From the NCBI GenBank assembly GCA_021234155.1, contig JAJEKV010000553.1, forward strand, positions 62,001 to 126,000: DNA of 64,000 nucleotides, given 5' to 3'. Below are positions 21,280-32,035 of this stretch, piece by piece. A program made the position numbers and the translations under genes. Position 1 is the first letter of the stretch. Each line of letters begins with the position of its first letter. The notes beneath the pieces are model-generated. The model did not search any database. It had not been told where the DNA came from and saw nothing but the letters and a program-made list of their open reading frames with translations. Source of the DNA: Isoetes taiwanensis. Lineage: Eukaryota; Streptophyta; Lycopodiopsida; Isoetales; Isoetaceae.

Positions 21280-21500
21280 AAAGCATCTAGTTAGAAAGAT
21301 CTCAACGAGATCTATCCATTGCACTAAACAAGAGCTCATTTGGACTTTTCTAACAACAATTATGCTAGAAAATGTGATCCTTGAGTTAGTTATAACAATT
21401 TTGTTGGACCCGAGAATCGATTTCTTATTGGTAGTCCATTTATCTTCATTTGGCTTAGTTGGTATATTTTTGAAGGCCCTTTTTAATCTAAAAACCCTAA
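21280..21500 (+). mobile_element. Second, more decayed copy of the gypsy fragment, inverted
   Basis: The plus strand repeats blocks of the reverse complement of 20970-21165: GAAAGATCTCAACGAGATCT, AGAGCTCATTTGGACTTTTC, ATGCTAGAAAATGTGATCC, and a later GAAGGCCCTTTT. Roughly three quarters of bases agree by eye. The two fragments therefore form an inverted pair with about 115 bp between them. Confidence 0.75.
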
Positions 21501-21519
21501 TGTATTTGCCAATCTTCGG

Positions 21520-22310
21520 AATATGAGTGTCACGGGAAATCTTAGAAAGTTATGGATATGTGGAACTAGATGTGTATGCAGGCTGGGGTAGCGGGTGCAA
21601 TCCAGGTCCTTTTAAATTTCTTAAGAATTTGAAAAGCTTTAAGATAACAAAAGTAAGTTATATGCTTATGTTGGTATCAGTATCTTGGCATGCTTTTTGT
21701 ACATGGTACCTTGGCGCTTTCTTCCCTCATTTCTTTGTTGCTTTGGTGGAGTTGATATAAATTCAAGGATTTTGTACTCTACACACATAATTTGTTAAAA
21801 AGACTGTATTGTCTTCTATTGTGGCCAGGGGATTTGAGGAACCATAACATGCCTTTGCCCTTTCTTGCATGTTATGTCCTGTGCGGCTAGAGGTAGCGGT
21901 GATTTCGACCCGGTAAAGACATTCCCTGGCCCGATTGAGTTCTCTATGTTACATTCCGATTTTTTTTTCAGGAGAGGCCTCCCATTTTCGCCCCACAAAG
22001 GCCCATGATGGAAATTTGGTCTTGGCGAGGAAGCATATCAAAAGCGAAGGAAGAGCCTACAAACTAGGTCATTTTAGTTGCAACTAAAGTTTATTTGGGT
22101 ATCGAAATGCTGCATCCAAATAAGACAACAATTCCGACCTTGGTTGTGGCTCCAGTTATGAGAGCTTCTTTTTGAGTTTGCAGAGGTCAGCAACAAAGGT
22201 TTGCCGTTAAACGTAGTGTCTTTGTGGATTAAAACATTTCCTCACTTGGCGTTTGATGTAGTTATATCAGAAATTTTGAAGGTGAGGGTGTAAGCTTGTT
22301 TCAAGAACAA
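21520..22310 (+). other. Possible exon remnants, LRR-like
   Basis: Plus-strand stretches read NLRKLWICGT and KFLKNLKSFKITK (about 21530-21660), followed by AAAAGTAAGTTAT, a good splice-donor context. Near 22180, GAGTTTGCAG resembles an acceptor before a stretch encoding LPLNVVSLWIKTFPHL. Leu/Lys spacing suggests leucine-rich repeats of an NLR, but frames change and no nucleotide-binding domain is nearby on this strand. Confidence 0.25.
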
Positions 22311-22439
22311 GAGGTATTTATTATAACAATTCTTGCTTTTGGCTATTTCTTGCACCTATTTTTGTGATGGCATATAGAAATATATCTTTAGAAATGTATC
22401 TATTCCTAAGCATATCTTTTTTATTATTTCGATGTATTG

Positions 22440-22525
22440 CAAGCTTCTATATGTGAGCTCCACCATGTTCATGCATTTCGATATAGATGCAAGCTTCTAT
22501 ATGTGGGCTTAGCCATGTTCATCAT
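22440..22525. repeat. Short direct repeat
   Basis: GCAAGCTTCTATATGTG followed by a CCATGTTCAT block occurs twice about 50 bp apart. Confidence 0.85.
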
Positions 22526-23888
22526 ATTACACAGCAAGTGCACCCTAATGCGATTGACATGTAAATATTTGATTTGTCAATCAATCACGTAATTTTGATA
22601 AGAAGGTGTCTCCCCTGGTGGCCGGACATGCGAGGAGAGATAAAGCTGCAAATTTCCATCTCAAGATGACCATAACCAAGCACTAAAACTTTCGTGATTC
22701 CTAGTTCTCTCACCTTGTAAGCTTGCGGATAGATGCGCTCTGCTTGTTAATCTTGCCCGCATTGAAAAAATCTGAAATCATGGAACAATTCAACCTTTCG
22801 TCTTCTCCACAAAGTGGCGCGTCCTCGTCGGTATCCAGGACTAAAAAGTGGGTTGCCATGGCAAAGCTTCGATGACCTCACACTTTAAAGACAAAGAAAA
22901 CCCTAACGGCCAGGTGGAATTCAAACTTGATAATTTTCTTTCTTGCAAAGTAAAACACTACTTTGGAAATATTGCATTAGATCCGATTCAAGAATTGATC
23001 TAGCCAAGGCTCAATCTTATGCCACTTTTTGAAGCCTTTTTCCTCATGGGGAACTCCACTTATGCTCATGGAATCATAGATTTAGGATCGACTGTATATT
23101 TTATTTGGTGATAACTCACATTCTTTGCATAGAAATTTGTGATTATGGTGTGTGCAAAAATGGTCAATGCAGGATGTGTTAGCAATGGTATTTTGTACAA
23201 GGGATGCAAGCCAGCTGGTAGTAGCTACAATATGTAGTTAAAAAAATAGAAGGTTACGGTTACTTTAAGTTCAAATACTTCTTCCATGAATAGAAATGTC
23301 ATTGTCGGAGCAGTTTTAGCAAGCCTTAATGCAAACATGCTATAAATCTTTACGTCACGTAGATTTGAACAAAGAAAAACCACAACTTGCATGGTGATAA
23401 TGATGATGTATTAATAGAAAGCTCTCTAAAAGAATATAGATTTTCTATGAAGCATAGCAAGTGGTTAAATATAACTTCTCACAATCTTTTGGTGTTGGAG
23501 GTTTTTAACTTTTCTAGAAGGTATACAAGTTGCAGTGGAGAAATTAGAAATCGAGCACCATCATAAGAAATTCCACCGGGATTTTAATACTATTAGAGAG
23601 AAGCCAGCGCCAAGATCCGTGAATTTATTAGGATTATGAACCAGTGCCAAGATGAGCTTTCTTGTTTAGGAGTAAATGACAAACAAAAAAAGATGGTCAG
23701 GTGAACAAACCTCCTTTAAAATGGATACATGATTTGAGATTGTTGTGGGGGCGCAAAGGCGACTTGTATATTTGCATGAAAATGTCCAAAATAAGATCAT
23801 TGGTTTAAATATAAAACAACATAAAACTCTTTGTAGACGCCAGTTAAAGAATGTAGATTTTTGACATTTGTCCAAGATATTCACCGCG
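22526..23888. other. No gene seen
   Basis: AT-rich, with short frames only. The minus-strand frame at 23666-24199 runs across the inverted repeat pair and is not credible as a gene. Confidence 0.45.
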
Positions 23889-24315
23889 GGATAACACAAA
23901 CCATTACATTCCACACTTAAAAATAAAATTCCCCTTAAACCCCTTTGGTTTGGGTGCATATTCACACGGGGAGGTGACTGGGGCATCGAGTCATTAGATA
24001 AGCATATATGCCCTTTATTCCTCGATCTAGATCCTATATAGAAATCCTCATTTGTGGGGTATGCATGTACAAGTTTTGGTATCTTTGTATAACCACGGTT
24101 TGCAAAAATACTATAAGATTTGAGGCAATGTACTATATGGTGTTGATTTTTGTACATGTATAATATGATTTTAAGGGCTCTCAGCTGCCCTAACGTCACC
24201 CCAGATGTGAATATGCACCCAAACCAAAGGGGGGTTTAAGGGGAATTTTATTTTTAAGTGTGGAATGTAATGGTTTGTGTTATACCTAAAAATTTTTGGC
24301 CCCGCCGGGCCTTCA
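23889..24315. repeat. Inverted repeat pair, ~90 bp arms (same family as 1575-1975)
   Basis: The left arm (23889-23980) is the reverse complement of the right arm (24196-24286). Both include GGTTTGTGTTAT, GTGGAATGTAATGG, TTTAAGGGGAATTTTATTTT and GAATATGCACCCAAACC. The left arm continues inwards as a longer copy matching 1575-1800. The right arm is only the tail, extending to GGCCCCGCCGGGCC near 24310. It could be a ~400 bp foldback element with long terminal inverted repeats or two independent insertions. No target duplication is evident. Confidence 0.8.
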
Positions 24316-24980
24316 ACAAACAAAGGGCCGATGTAATAAATTGTATTTATTTTTAAAAAAATTGGGTCTTGGTTGCTTATTATAAACTAAGTCGTTGGCA
24401 CATCATAAATACACATTTATAAATATCATACAAGCAATTCAGAAAAGGAATATTTCCACGCCGCTAATACAAGAGGGCAAGTGCCGTGAGCTCATATGAT
24501 GGATCAATTATAATGCTATACTCTAGAACTGACTTGATGACAAATTATATCCTCCAAAGGTCCTTTGGAGCATTGCTTCCTTCCTCAAAAAAAGGGAGTG
24601 CGAGAACCATTCACTCAATGGGTTAACGATTAACCACCCGGACAATTGCTAACTAGTCAAAAGTACAAACAAACAAAATTTGCTAGTACAAGTTTCTGAA
24701 CCTCCAAACAAAATGCCAATGTTCCTCATGCTCAAAATGTTTTCTATCTCTACATCATCAAATGCCAATGTTGAACACAATAGCTGCATTTACACTCAAA
24801 TACATTTTCCATGAAGGACTTCAACAATTATGTCAATGATGAAGTAATCATTTGTGGGCGTTAACCTTTAAGTACAGCTAGAAGAAAGCTGAAATGAAGC
24901 GGCATATTGCAAAACTCATCTCATACACGAGAGCCATGAATAGTAAGATATCATTGCTTGGAATAATGAGGATTAGTTTC
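24316..24980. other. No gene seen
   Basis: AT-rich spacer between the inverted repeat and the cyclophilin pseudogene. It probably includes degraded 3' flank of the latter. Confidence 0.45.
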
Positions 24981-25524
24981 CTAGCTCTGATTTACTCTTC
25001 CCCACTTTCTGAGGGATTTCGAGGAATCAACAATCTTCACAACCTTCCTTGGCTGGCCACCGTAGCTACGAGAACCCTACGCCATGTACACAACATCCAT
25101 CCCACTCAAAACTTTGCCAAGCGAGAACATGTTCACCATCTAGCCGGTTGGCCTTTGGCGGTACTAATAAAGAATTGAGATCCATTAGCATTAGGTCCAT
25201 CATTGACCATGTATATGGTCCCAGGGCTAGATATAGATTCTCCACCCTTACCATTGCCATGAGTAATATCTCCTCTTTCGGTATAATCCGATGGAAAATG
25301 CTTCCTTGTAATGCTTTTCCCATTTTTCCCTTTTTCCTTTCTTTCAAAAAGGCTTCTCTCTTGTCACGGGCATAACTTCACCATAGAGACCCATTATTAT
25401 TCTTCCAGCCGATGGCCATCAATATCTACTTCAAAAAGGTAACTTCTACCTTTTCTTCTATCGTGGAGTCTGCTGGGAATGCGACCAAGAGAAAAATACT
25501 GACGGCAACAAAACCCAAGATCAT
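24981..25524 (-). pseudogene. Cyclophilin (peptidyl-prolyl isomerase) pseudogene with signal peptide
   Basis: From an ATG at 25524 the minus strand encodes a hydrophobic leader, MILGFVAVSIFLLVAFPADS, typical of a secretory-pathway cyclophilin. Then, across several frames, come [60 protein letters not shown], a stretch matching WLDGEHVVFGKV-type sequence, and a C-terminal KVVKIVDSS, with a stop near 24981. The FHRII and NGSQFF blocks carry the catalytic Arg and the substrate-pocket residues. The absence of introns across a normally intron-bearing gene suggests a processed copy, and the frameshifts show it is dead. It lies 3' of the NLR fragment on the same strand. Confidence 0.8.
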
Positions 25525-25619
25525 AAGCTTGATCTTCTTTTCGGCACTCTCAAAGTTTTACGTCCTTTGAAATCTACGCTAAGCAAAGTGCGACAAAGTG
25601 ATGTGAAGCTTTTTTCTAG

Positions 25620-26362
25620 CTCTTTCAAATGTAAAAACATCTCCAGAAGGTAGTTGCTTTATATCGGACATATAAATTATTAAGACCTTGAGGGTGTGAA
25701 AGTCATCTAAATAAGGCAAATGCTTCCGGGATAGCGTGAAACGGACTCCTCATCGGAGTAAGCTTCTCTTTGCATAGCTTTCTTCATTATCTGATTGGTT
25801 CGGACACTTAAACCGAGTTATGCACCAATCGGATGGAAATTTCAAAAGGTAATCTTTGTGCAAATAGCGGTTCTGACAACAAAGATCCGTTCCTCTATAA
25901 TCTTTACCGCTAAGCGCCTCATAAGAGCATGCACATAATACCTATAATGCTTGTATCTATCATTCCGTTCTACCTTGATCATGCATCTGCGCATTTTACA
26001 AGTTGCGGCAGTAGAAACCTTACTCGATCCTTGCTCATGTTCCATAGTGGTAGAAGATCTGCGATGTCCAAATCCTCTCCCTCTGCAAATGATGCAAAGG
26101 CTAGGAACATGCCCTGCAGATCATCTTTTGAATTCTGGGGAAGTAAATCATAGCTTACTTTTAGTTTTTCTAGAGCCTTTGAATATCGATCATCACCAAG
26201 CTCCTCTGCTCTCTCCAATAACGATCCTCCAATCGTCCATTTATCAGAGGCACCCGAGCCATCATGCACAAATCCGAGCACAGCCAGGCAAGAATCGAAC
26301 TTCCAAGCTTTGTAAACAATACCTCTGCAACAGTTACCAGACAAACAAGGATTTCTCCCCAT
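25620..26362 (-). pseudogene. NLR disease-resistance gene fragment (NB-ARC end plus LRR start)
   Basis: A 127-codon frame from 26362 carries a CRG-containing GLPL-like region, then WTIGGSLLERAEELGDD and LEKLKVSYDLLPQ, and FLAFASFAEGEDLDIADLLPLW. These match the ARC subdomains and winged helix (RNBS-D region) of plant NB-ARC proteins. In the next frame (to about 25842) YYVHALMRRLAVKIIEE resembles the MHD block (MHDLLRDLA). Near 25720-25627 LKVLIIYMSDIKQLPSG looks like the first LRR. The P-loop half is absent. NLRs sense pathogen effectors in the cytoplasm. Truncation and frame changes make this a pseudogene. Confidence 0.7.
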
Positions 26363-26663
26363 AAAAAATCATCGCGTTGTTCTGTTCTCTTGAAAGATCT
26401 GACTAAACCCTAAATCTTTTCTTCCACAAACCCTAAAGTAAAGGGTCTCGATGCTTGCATGTGTTTTTGGGAGTAAAGAAATAAGTTATTTGTGAAGGAA
26501 TAAATATGCAATGCAAAACCATTGTAAAACCATATGCCATTAATATGCATGCACTCTAGATATCTTGATTAGTATGCCTGGGTGCTGTCGCGCCCATGAA
26601 ATCATATGAGAACCATGCTAAAAGCGTATAAAATCACAAAAAACCCTGTTATAATGCTAGATA

Positions 26664-27471
26664 TTAGCGGAAAAATCCCTTATGTTTCTAAAGTGTTGGA
26701 AACAATCTGATTTCTATGATATGTAAAATAGGGTAGATAGCCTCCTTACAACATATCAAAGATGTAAAAGCTGTTTGTTAGCTGGTAATATTGTTGAAGA
26801 ATCTGATAAACCCTCATGTATATCTTATTAAAATACAAATAGGCTGCGCACCAATTCTTGCTCAAAGGGTCGAAATGATAGTTGTGTACACGGCAATTTG
26901 GAAGAAGAGATAACTTCAATTTAACATGTGTTGTTTCTTGTTTCATGTCATGCCCAGCCAGATATTAGAGTGGCGGATTTGCAAATGCCCTATTGTCCAG
27001 AAGCTTTGAAATTGTTAAACAAAAATCATCCAGCACAACTCTTCTCTCTAGGTTCCTTAGCATTTACCCTTTCGACATTCTAAGGAAGCATAAATATCTA
27101 TGGAGGTATCAAGTTGTTCAGGAACCTGCTAGAATAAACCTGCTGAACTTTGACCCTTTCGAAAAACCTGAGGCCATTGCCATAGCCAGAAGCTCTGTTC
27201 GTGATACAAAATGAATGTTCTTGATAACAAAATCTTTGGATAACAGGCGACGAGGTTGCAAAAAACCTTACGGACTTCGATTAGATTAGGACATGGTTAT
27301 GCCTTTTGCATCCCTGTTTGATATGCTAAAAGCCCTTCATGCTACTTGATATGTTTATCTGCGGAGGAGTGCGGTGAGCAAGCAGGATGAAAGGCCCGAA
27401 GAAGTTGACGAATTTTAGCTTCTTGCTTCGCCCTTAATCTTCGCCAGATCTGCAAGCTTGATCCATCAGAC
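26664..27471. repeat. ~810 bp segment duplicated at 42438-43254 (copy 1)
   Basis: It begins TAGCGGAAAAATCCC and ends near GCAAGCTTGATCCATC. It is in the same orientation as the copy 15.8 kb away and nearly identical, apart from many small differences at CAG/CTG positions and homopolymers. It holds exon-like stretches on the plus strand (for example FDILRKHKYLWRYQVVQEP at about 27080-27120), but no recognised family. Its ends show no TG...CA, inverted repeats or target duplication. Confidence 0.9.
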
Positions 27472-27766
27472 CCATCGGATGAGGAACCAGCGTGATGTGC
27501 TCAACCTTTAGCTGGAACATGGGAAGATAGTAATTGGTTTCAATTTCATTCGGAACTGTCTATCCTGCGAAGGAGAGGACATTTTCAATAATAATAAAGT
27601 AGTTGAAAAACGTAGTTAAATTAAAAACACGAACACCTAATTGAAACAAATGGAATAACATGTACTATTATATCACTACTTTGGGGATATGAGAGTGTAT
27701 TAGTAACATCAACTTACCATGAACAAAATCTCATTCGTGAGCACCAACCACGACTTTGCAATTTTA

Positions 27767-27771
27767 GTTGC
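27767..27771. repeat. Target-site duplication, left
   Basis: GTTGC directly precedes the left LTR. The same five bases follow the right LTR at 30852-30856. Confidence 0.95.
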
Positions 27772-28472
27772 TGTTGTGCGTTTTTTCTTGACTATTTTTT
27801 CATGATGTGCCTAAATTGGTGAAATGTATGCATAAATGAAGAATTATATGGGTGTAATGTGGAGAAAATGTAAAAAATGTGCAAATATTGGGGATGAAGC
27901 ATTTATGATGTATTGAAGTTGAACCTATGGACTTGAAGGAGTATTAAAGTCCTTAAGAAATATTTTCAATGGTTGATAATTTGATGATGTGTCATGAATC
28001 ACGGGGAAGCATGGTAGTTGCAAAGAAGTTTGGATGACCTAGATTTGAAGTTGAGGTGGCAAAATCTAGTGAACTTATGGTAGTTAGAATTTGGATCTAA
28101 GGTTGTGATTTGCCTAGATCTAGTGGCTAGGATCAAGTAGAGTTTTCTATAAGATAGCCAAAATTCGTGTAGAAGGGAGGCCCAAATTTGGAAGATGACA
28201 TCACGGGCAAAGTTCTTGAAGTGTGAGTATGTTTCTTGATCGGTTGAATATTATTATGTTGAAGTATGATATTTTGATTATGATTATGTGATTCTCCTAT
28301 TTGTTATCTCTATTTCTATAATCTCAAAAGACTTGTGTAAGAATGATTATGTTGGTGATTTATGATGCGGTAGAGTGAGGCCTAGCCTATCTCATATACC
28401 TTGAGATTTGCTTGGGTTGTTGTAGTTAGCTTGTTCTTCGGTTTTCCTTGGGTGCGTGAGAAGATGCTAACA
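27772..28472 (+). repeat. Left LTR
   Basis: The 701 bp repeat starts TGTTGTGCG and ends GATGCTAACA. Compared with the right LTR it has CGG where the other has CAG near 28245 and 28440, a small change at 27996-28000, and single-base indels. Confidence 0.95.
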
Positions 28473-29375
28473 TATTTTGGGGGCATTGCGAGAAAGCAAC
28501 ACTTTGCGGGCAAGATAATCAAAGATCAAAGATGGTAGTGGTACATAATTATGTTGCAATCGATTATCCATGGAATATCATTTAAGTGCAAGTGGAGAAT
28601 CACGATGTTCAAAGAATGGTAGTGTATCAATGGTAGATCGAAGTTTGTAAAGCGGAGGAATATGTTGAAGCCTATTGCAGATGATGAAAATGTTGTTTCT
28701 ATTCTTGTTTGGTGCGGCGATGGGAGAATGGAAATATTCCGAATCTCTTTGTGAATCTTAACTTGCTTGCTCCTATTCCATAAATAATGGTATAAATGGA
28801 TGGTACAAAGTTTTTGTGCTCTTGCATCTGCTAGAACATCTTGATATTACATCACGCCATATTTTTTATGCTCGCATGCATCTTCTTCCACCACCGGACC
28901 CGCAAGAAGAAAAGAAAAGAATCGCCAAACCCAAATCGCCATAACACATTACGTCATGCCTTCTTGCCCTTCTAGTTTCGTTCTTTTTCTTCCATATCTA
29001 TGCCATGAATTGTTCTGCCTGCCATAATCAAAGAAGAAGCTTTTTGCCATTCTTTGTGCCTTCTACTATCTGAGTAAAAAAAATATATAATGAGAGAAAG
29101 GGAAGGAACAAGCTTCTTCCATCGTTATTTTCCTTACGCCATAAACGATCCATGGCGAAACCTAATATGTTTTTTCTTTGGATTCACCGCCGAGGAAACT
29201 TGATCACAAAGCCGCCCGTTCTTTACCCTTGCTCCATCATACCCTAGCGGCCGCCGTATGAAACGAGAGGAGTAGAGAAGAAGGAATTAAAAATAAAAAT
29301 GAGGGTCGTTCAAAGGGAAAAAAATAAGGAAGTTTTTAAAAGATAAGAAGAATGAAAACAAACAAAGTTTTAATA

Positions 29376-29445
29376 TCGGCAAATGGTTAGTTGGTTAAAT
29401 GTTTGGCTTTCAACTATTTGGTCCACGAGTTCAAGTCCATCTAAA
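29376..29445 (+). other. tRNA-like sequence inside the LTR element
   Basis: GGTTAGTTGGTTAAATG resembles a tRNA D-arm/A box. Then come TTTGGCTTTCAACTA, like an anticodon arm, and ACGAGTTCAAGTCC, like a T-arm/B box, with spacing close to a tRNA. The acceptor ends do not pair, so it is at best a tRNA-derived relic (SINE head) or chance similarity. Confidence 0.35.
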
Positions 29446-30134
29446 AACCTAGAAATGCTTTATTTTTCAAAGATGTTTGCTTATGGGAAGATCTTACATT
29501 AATTTTGAAGCCCAAAAATCTTGAAGACTAAATGAGGTTGAAGATATATCTATATGATCATGTTATTTTCACTTAAGACTCTATTTTCCAACAAGACTAT
29601 TTATTCTCCAACAAGCTTATTCAAGTCAAATACTGTATTATGAAGATCGAGATTATGTGGTTAGTGCTTATGCTTTTGCAATTTGATTGGATTTCATTTT
29701 CAAGTTTTTTCAAGAATTCAAGCTATCAAAGGAAGTTGTACAAGTTTTATTTTTTATTTAAGTGATTATGGATGGCATGATGGATGTGCTGACCTAGAAA
29801 GGCAGCAACATCTCATGACCTATGTAAAATGTGATGAAAAATTATAAGTGTTGTGAAGGGGATAGAGCGCCATACCAAGCAGTAGAGCGAGGGTGCCACT
29901 GACCTGGATGGGACTTGCCACCCTATAATTGATGAAGATGAAGTGATGTTAGAAGTTTTTAGTATTTTTTTCTTGGAAGACTTCTATAGATGGTTTTGAA
30001 GACTTGAAGATATTTTGACATTGGATTTTTGCTAAGTTGTGATGCTATTTTTACGACCTACTTTTGAGGACCAAGTTGAAGACATGAAGATCAAATATAA
30101 GATTTTGAAGAATTCATCGGGACGATGAATAATC

Positions 30135-30148
30135 TTGGGGGGGAATAA
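30135..30148 (+). promoter_or_regulatory. Polypurine tract
   Basis: TTGGGGGGGAATAA lies immediately upstream of the right LTR, the position where plus-strand cDNA synthesis is primed. Confidence 0.85.
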
Positions 30149-30851
30149 TGTTGTGCGTTTTTTCTTGACTATTTTTTCATGATGTGCCTAAATTGGTGAA
30201 ATGTATGCATAAATGAAGAATTATATGGGTGTAATGTGGAGAAAATGTAAAAAATGTGCAAATATTGGGGATGAAGCATTTATGATGTATTGAAGTTGAA
30301 CCTATGGACTTGAAGGAGTATTAAAGTCCTTAAGAAATATTTTCAATGGTTGATAATTTGATGATGTGTCATGAATCTGGGGAAGCATGGTAGTTGCAAA
30401 GAAGTTTGGATGACCTAGATTTGAAGTTGAGGTGGCAAAATCTAGTGAACTTATGGTAGTTAGAATTTGGATCTAAGGTTGTGATTTGCCTAGATCTAGT
30501 GGCTAGGATCAAGTAGAGTTTTCTATAAGATAGCCAAAATTCGTGTAGAAGGGAGGCCCAAATTTGGAAGATGACATCACGGGCAAAAGTTCTTGAAGTG
30601 TGAGTATGTTTCTTGATCAGTTGAATATTATTATGTTGAAGTATGATATTTTGATTATGATTATGTGATTCTCCTATTTGTTATCTCTATTTCTATAATC
30701 TCAAAAGACTTGTGTAAGAATGATTATGTTGGTGATTTATGATGCCAGTAGAGTGAGGCCTAGCCTATCTCATATACCTTGAGATTTGCTTGGGTTGTTG
30801 TAGTTAGCGCTTGTTCTTCAGTTTTCCTTGGGTGCGTAGAAGATGCTAACA
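30149..30851 (+). repeat. Right LTR
   Basis: The 703 bp partner of the left LTR, about 99% identical by eye, followed by the GTTGC target duplication. Confidence 0.95.
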
Positions 30852-30856
30852 GTTGC

Positions 30857-30995
30857 TAAAGCATCTATACCGCGTATTCCAAAAAAGAATCGCCATAAAC
30901 TTACCATGAACAAAATCTCATTCGTGAGCACCAACCACGACTTTGTAATTTTAGTTGCTAAAGCATCTATACCGCGTATTCCAAAAAAGTCGCTC
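30857..30995. repeat. Duplicated target region including an uninterrupted (empty) site
   Basis: After the element come TAAAGCATCTATACCGCG and TATTCCAAAAAAG. Then the sequence that precedes the element (ACTTACCATGAACAAAATC through TTTTAGTTGC) appears again, this time running straight on into TAAAGCATCTATACCGCG. The pre-insertion site is therefore present without the element. It may be a true local duplication or two haplotypes joined in assembly. Confidence 0.85.
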
Positions 30996-32035
30996 TGTAG
31001 TTGAACTAAAGATCTTCGAAGTTATATGTTGTCTATTAACAAAAAAAAGTTCTTGAGATCTTTCTTAGAGCAACTTGGTGCTTGGTTATCAAGGGCGTGC
31101 TAAGCATGTAGATAGGGATAATAGTGTGGGAAGGCTGGAAGACTTAAAAGGCTGCATCATTATGGTGAGACTTGTGCAAAAAATGTTGCACCTTGCCATG
31201 CTTCGCGACAAGATCGGCAAGATCACATTCTTTTCTGAGTTGAATGAAGTGTTTTGCAAAAATAAATATCTGACCTTCTTTGTATAAGCTGCTTGCCATA
31301 GTTGGCATATTGATTGCATATTGCATTTTGAAGCATTTGACAACTACAATTATATCGTGTTCTAGTAACCTCTCGGACATACAAACAAAGTTTAAAAACT
31401 ACGAAACAAGTTTTGATAGGCTTTGTTTGGGTGTTCCGCGACAAATGGCGCATTTCCTTGCAAAAGAGAAAAAAACTTTCCATGAAATACTTTAGCTTCT
31501 TATGTCTTCAAGCTATATTCTTCATCTTTGCTACATGATGACAAATAGACCCAATTTGAGCATATGTCATAAACTACTTGCTTGCTTATGCCTCCGGCGG
31601 TATTGATGGGATCTAGGTTCCATAAATACCTACAATATACAAAGCGCTTGATAAGATGCTGCTGCAACTAAAGTTAAACATAAATCATGTTTGGAAACTT
31701 CAATCTCCCCTTGATCTAGGTACTTTTTACCTTACTTAGCCATGGTCTATTGGTATCAAGGTATCAAAGGTACATATAAGGCGTGGATGAAACACATGCC
31801 ACATTGAGGAAAAGCACATGGTATTTCATCAAACATACGTGTCTTATGCTTTAAATCTTTGTAAGAAATGGAAAGTGCATCTCGAAATGCTTTGCTCAGG
31901 CGGTTTCCTCTTCCATACCATTAACTTTGTGGAAGTACTCAAACTTTCAAGCTTTTTAAATCCTCTACATGCACCGAGGTTTGTTTGCATCTCTTTGCTC
32001 TGCAAAAGCCATTTTCAAAAATAATATTTTGGGGC
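30996..32035. other. No gene recognised
   Basis: Short overlapping frames occur on both strands at 31075-31495, and their protein-like composition is equivocal. Nothing conserved was seen. Confidence 0.45.

Larger units (their letters stand above)
27772..30851 (+). mobile_element. Complete non-autonomous LTR retrotransposon, 3.08 kb
   Basis: Two ~701 bp direct repeats start TGTTGTGCG and end GATGCTAACA, flank a 1676 bp interior and are bounded by a 5 bp GTTGC duplication, so this is a complete insertion. A polypurine tract sits directly before the right LTR. The interior has no frame of even 60 codons on either strand, so it must use proteins of another element (LARD/TRIM class). The LTRs differ at only about seven places by eye, implying a recent insertion. 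Orientation follows the polypurine tract. No clear tRNA-complementary primer site is seen after the left LTR (TATTTTGGGGGC). Confidence 0.93.

Noticed and set aside
29376-29445. Functional tRNA gene
   Set aside because: Acceptor ends do not pair and the T-arm departs from the GGTTCGAATCC consensus; kept only as tRNA-like.
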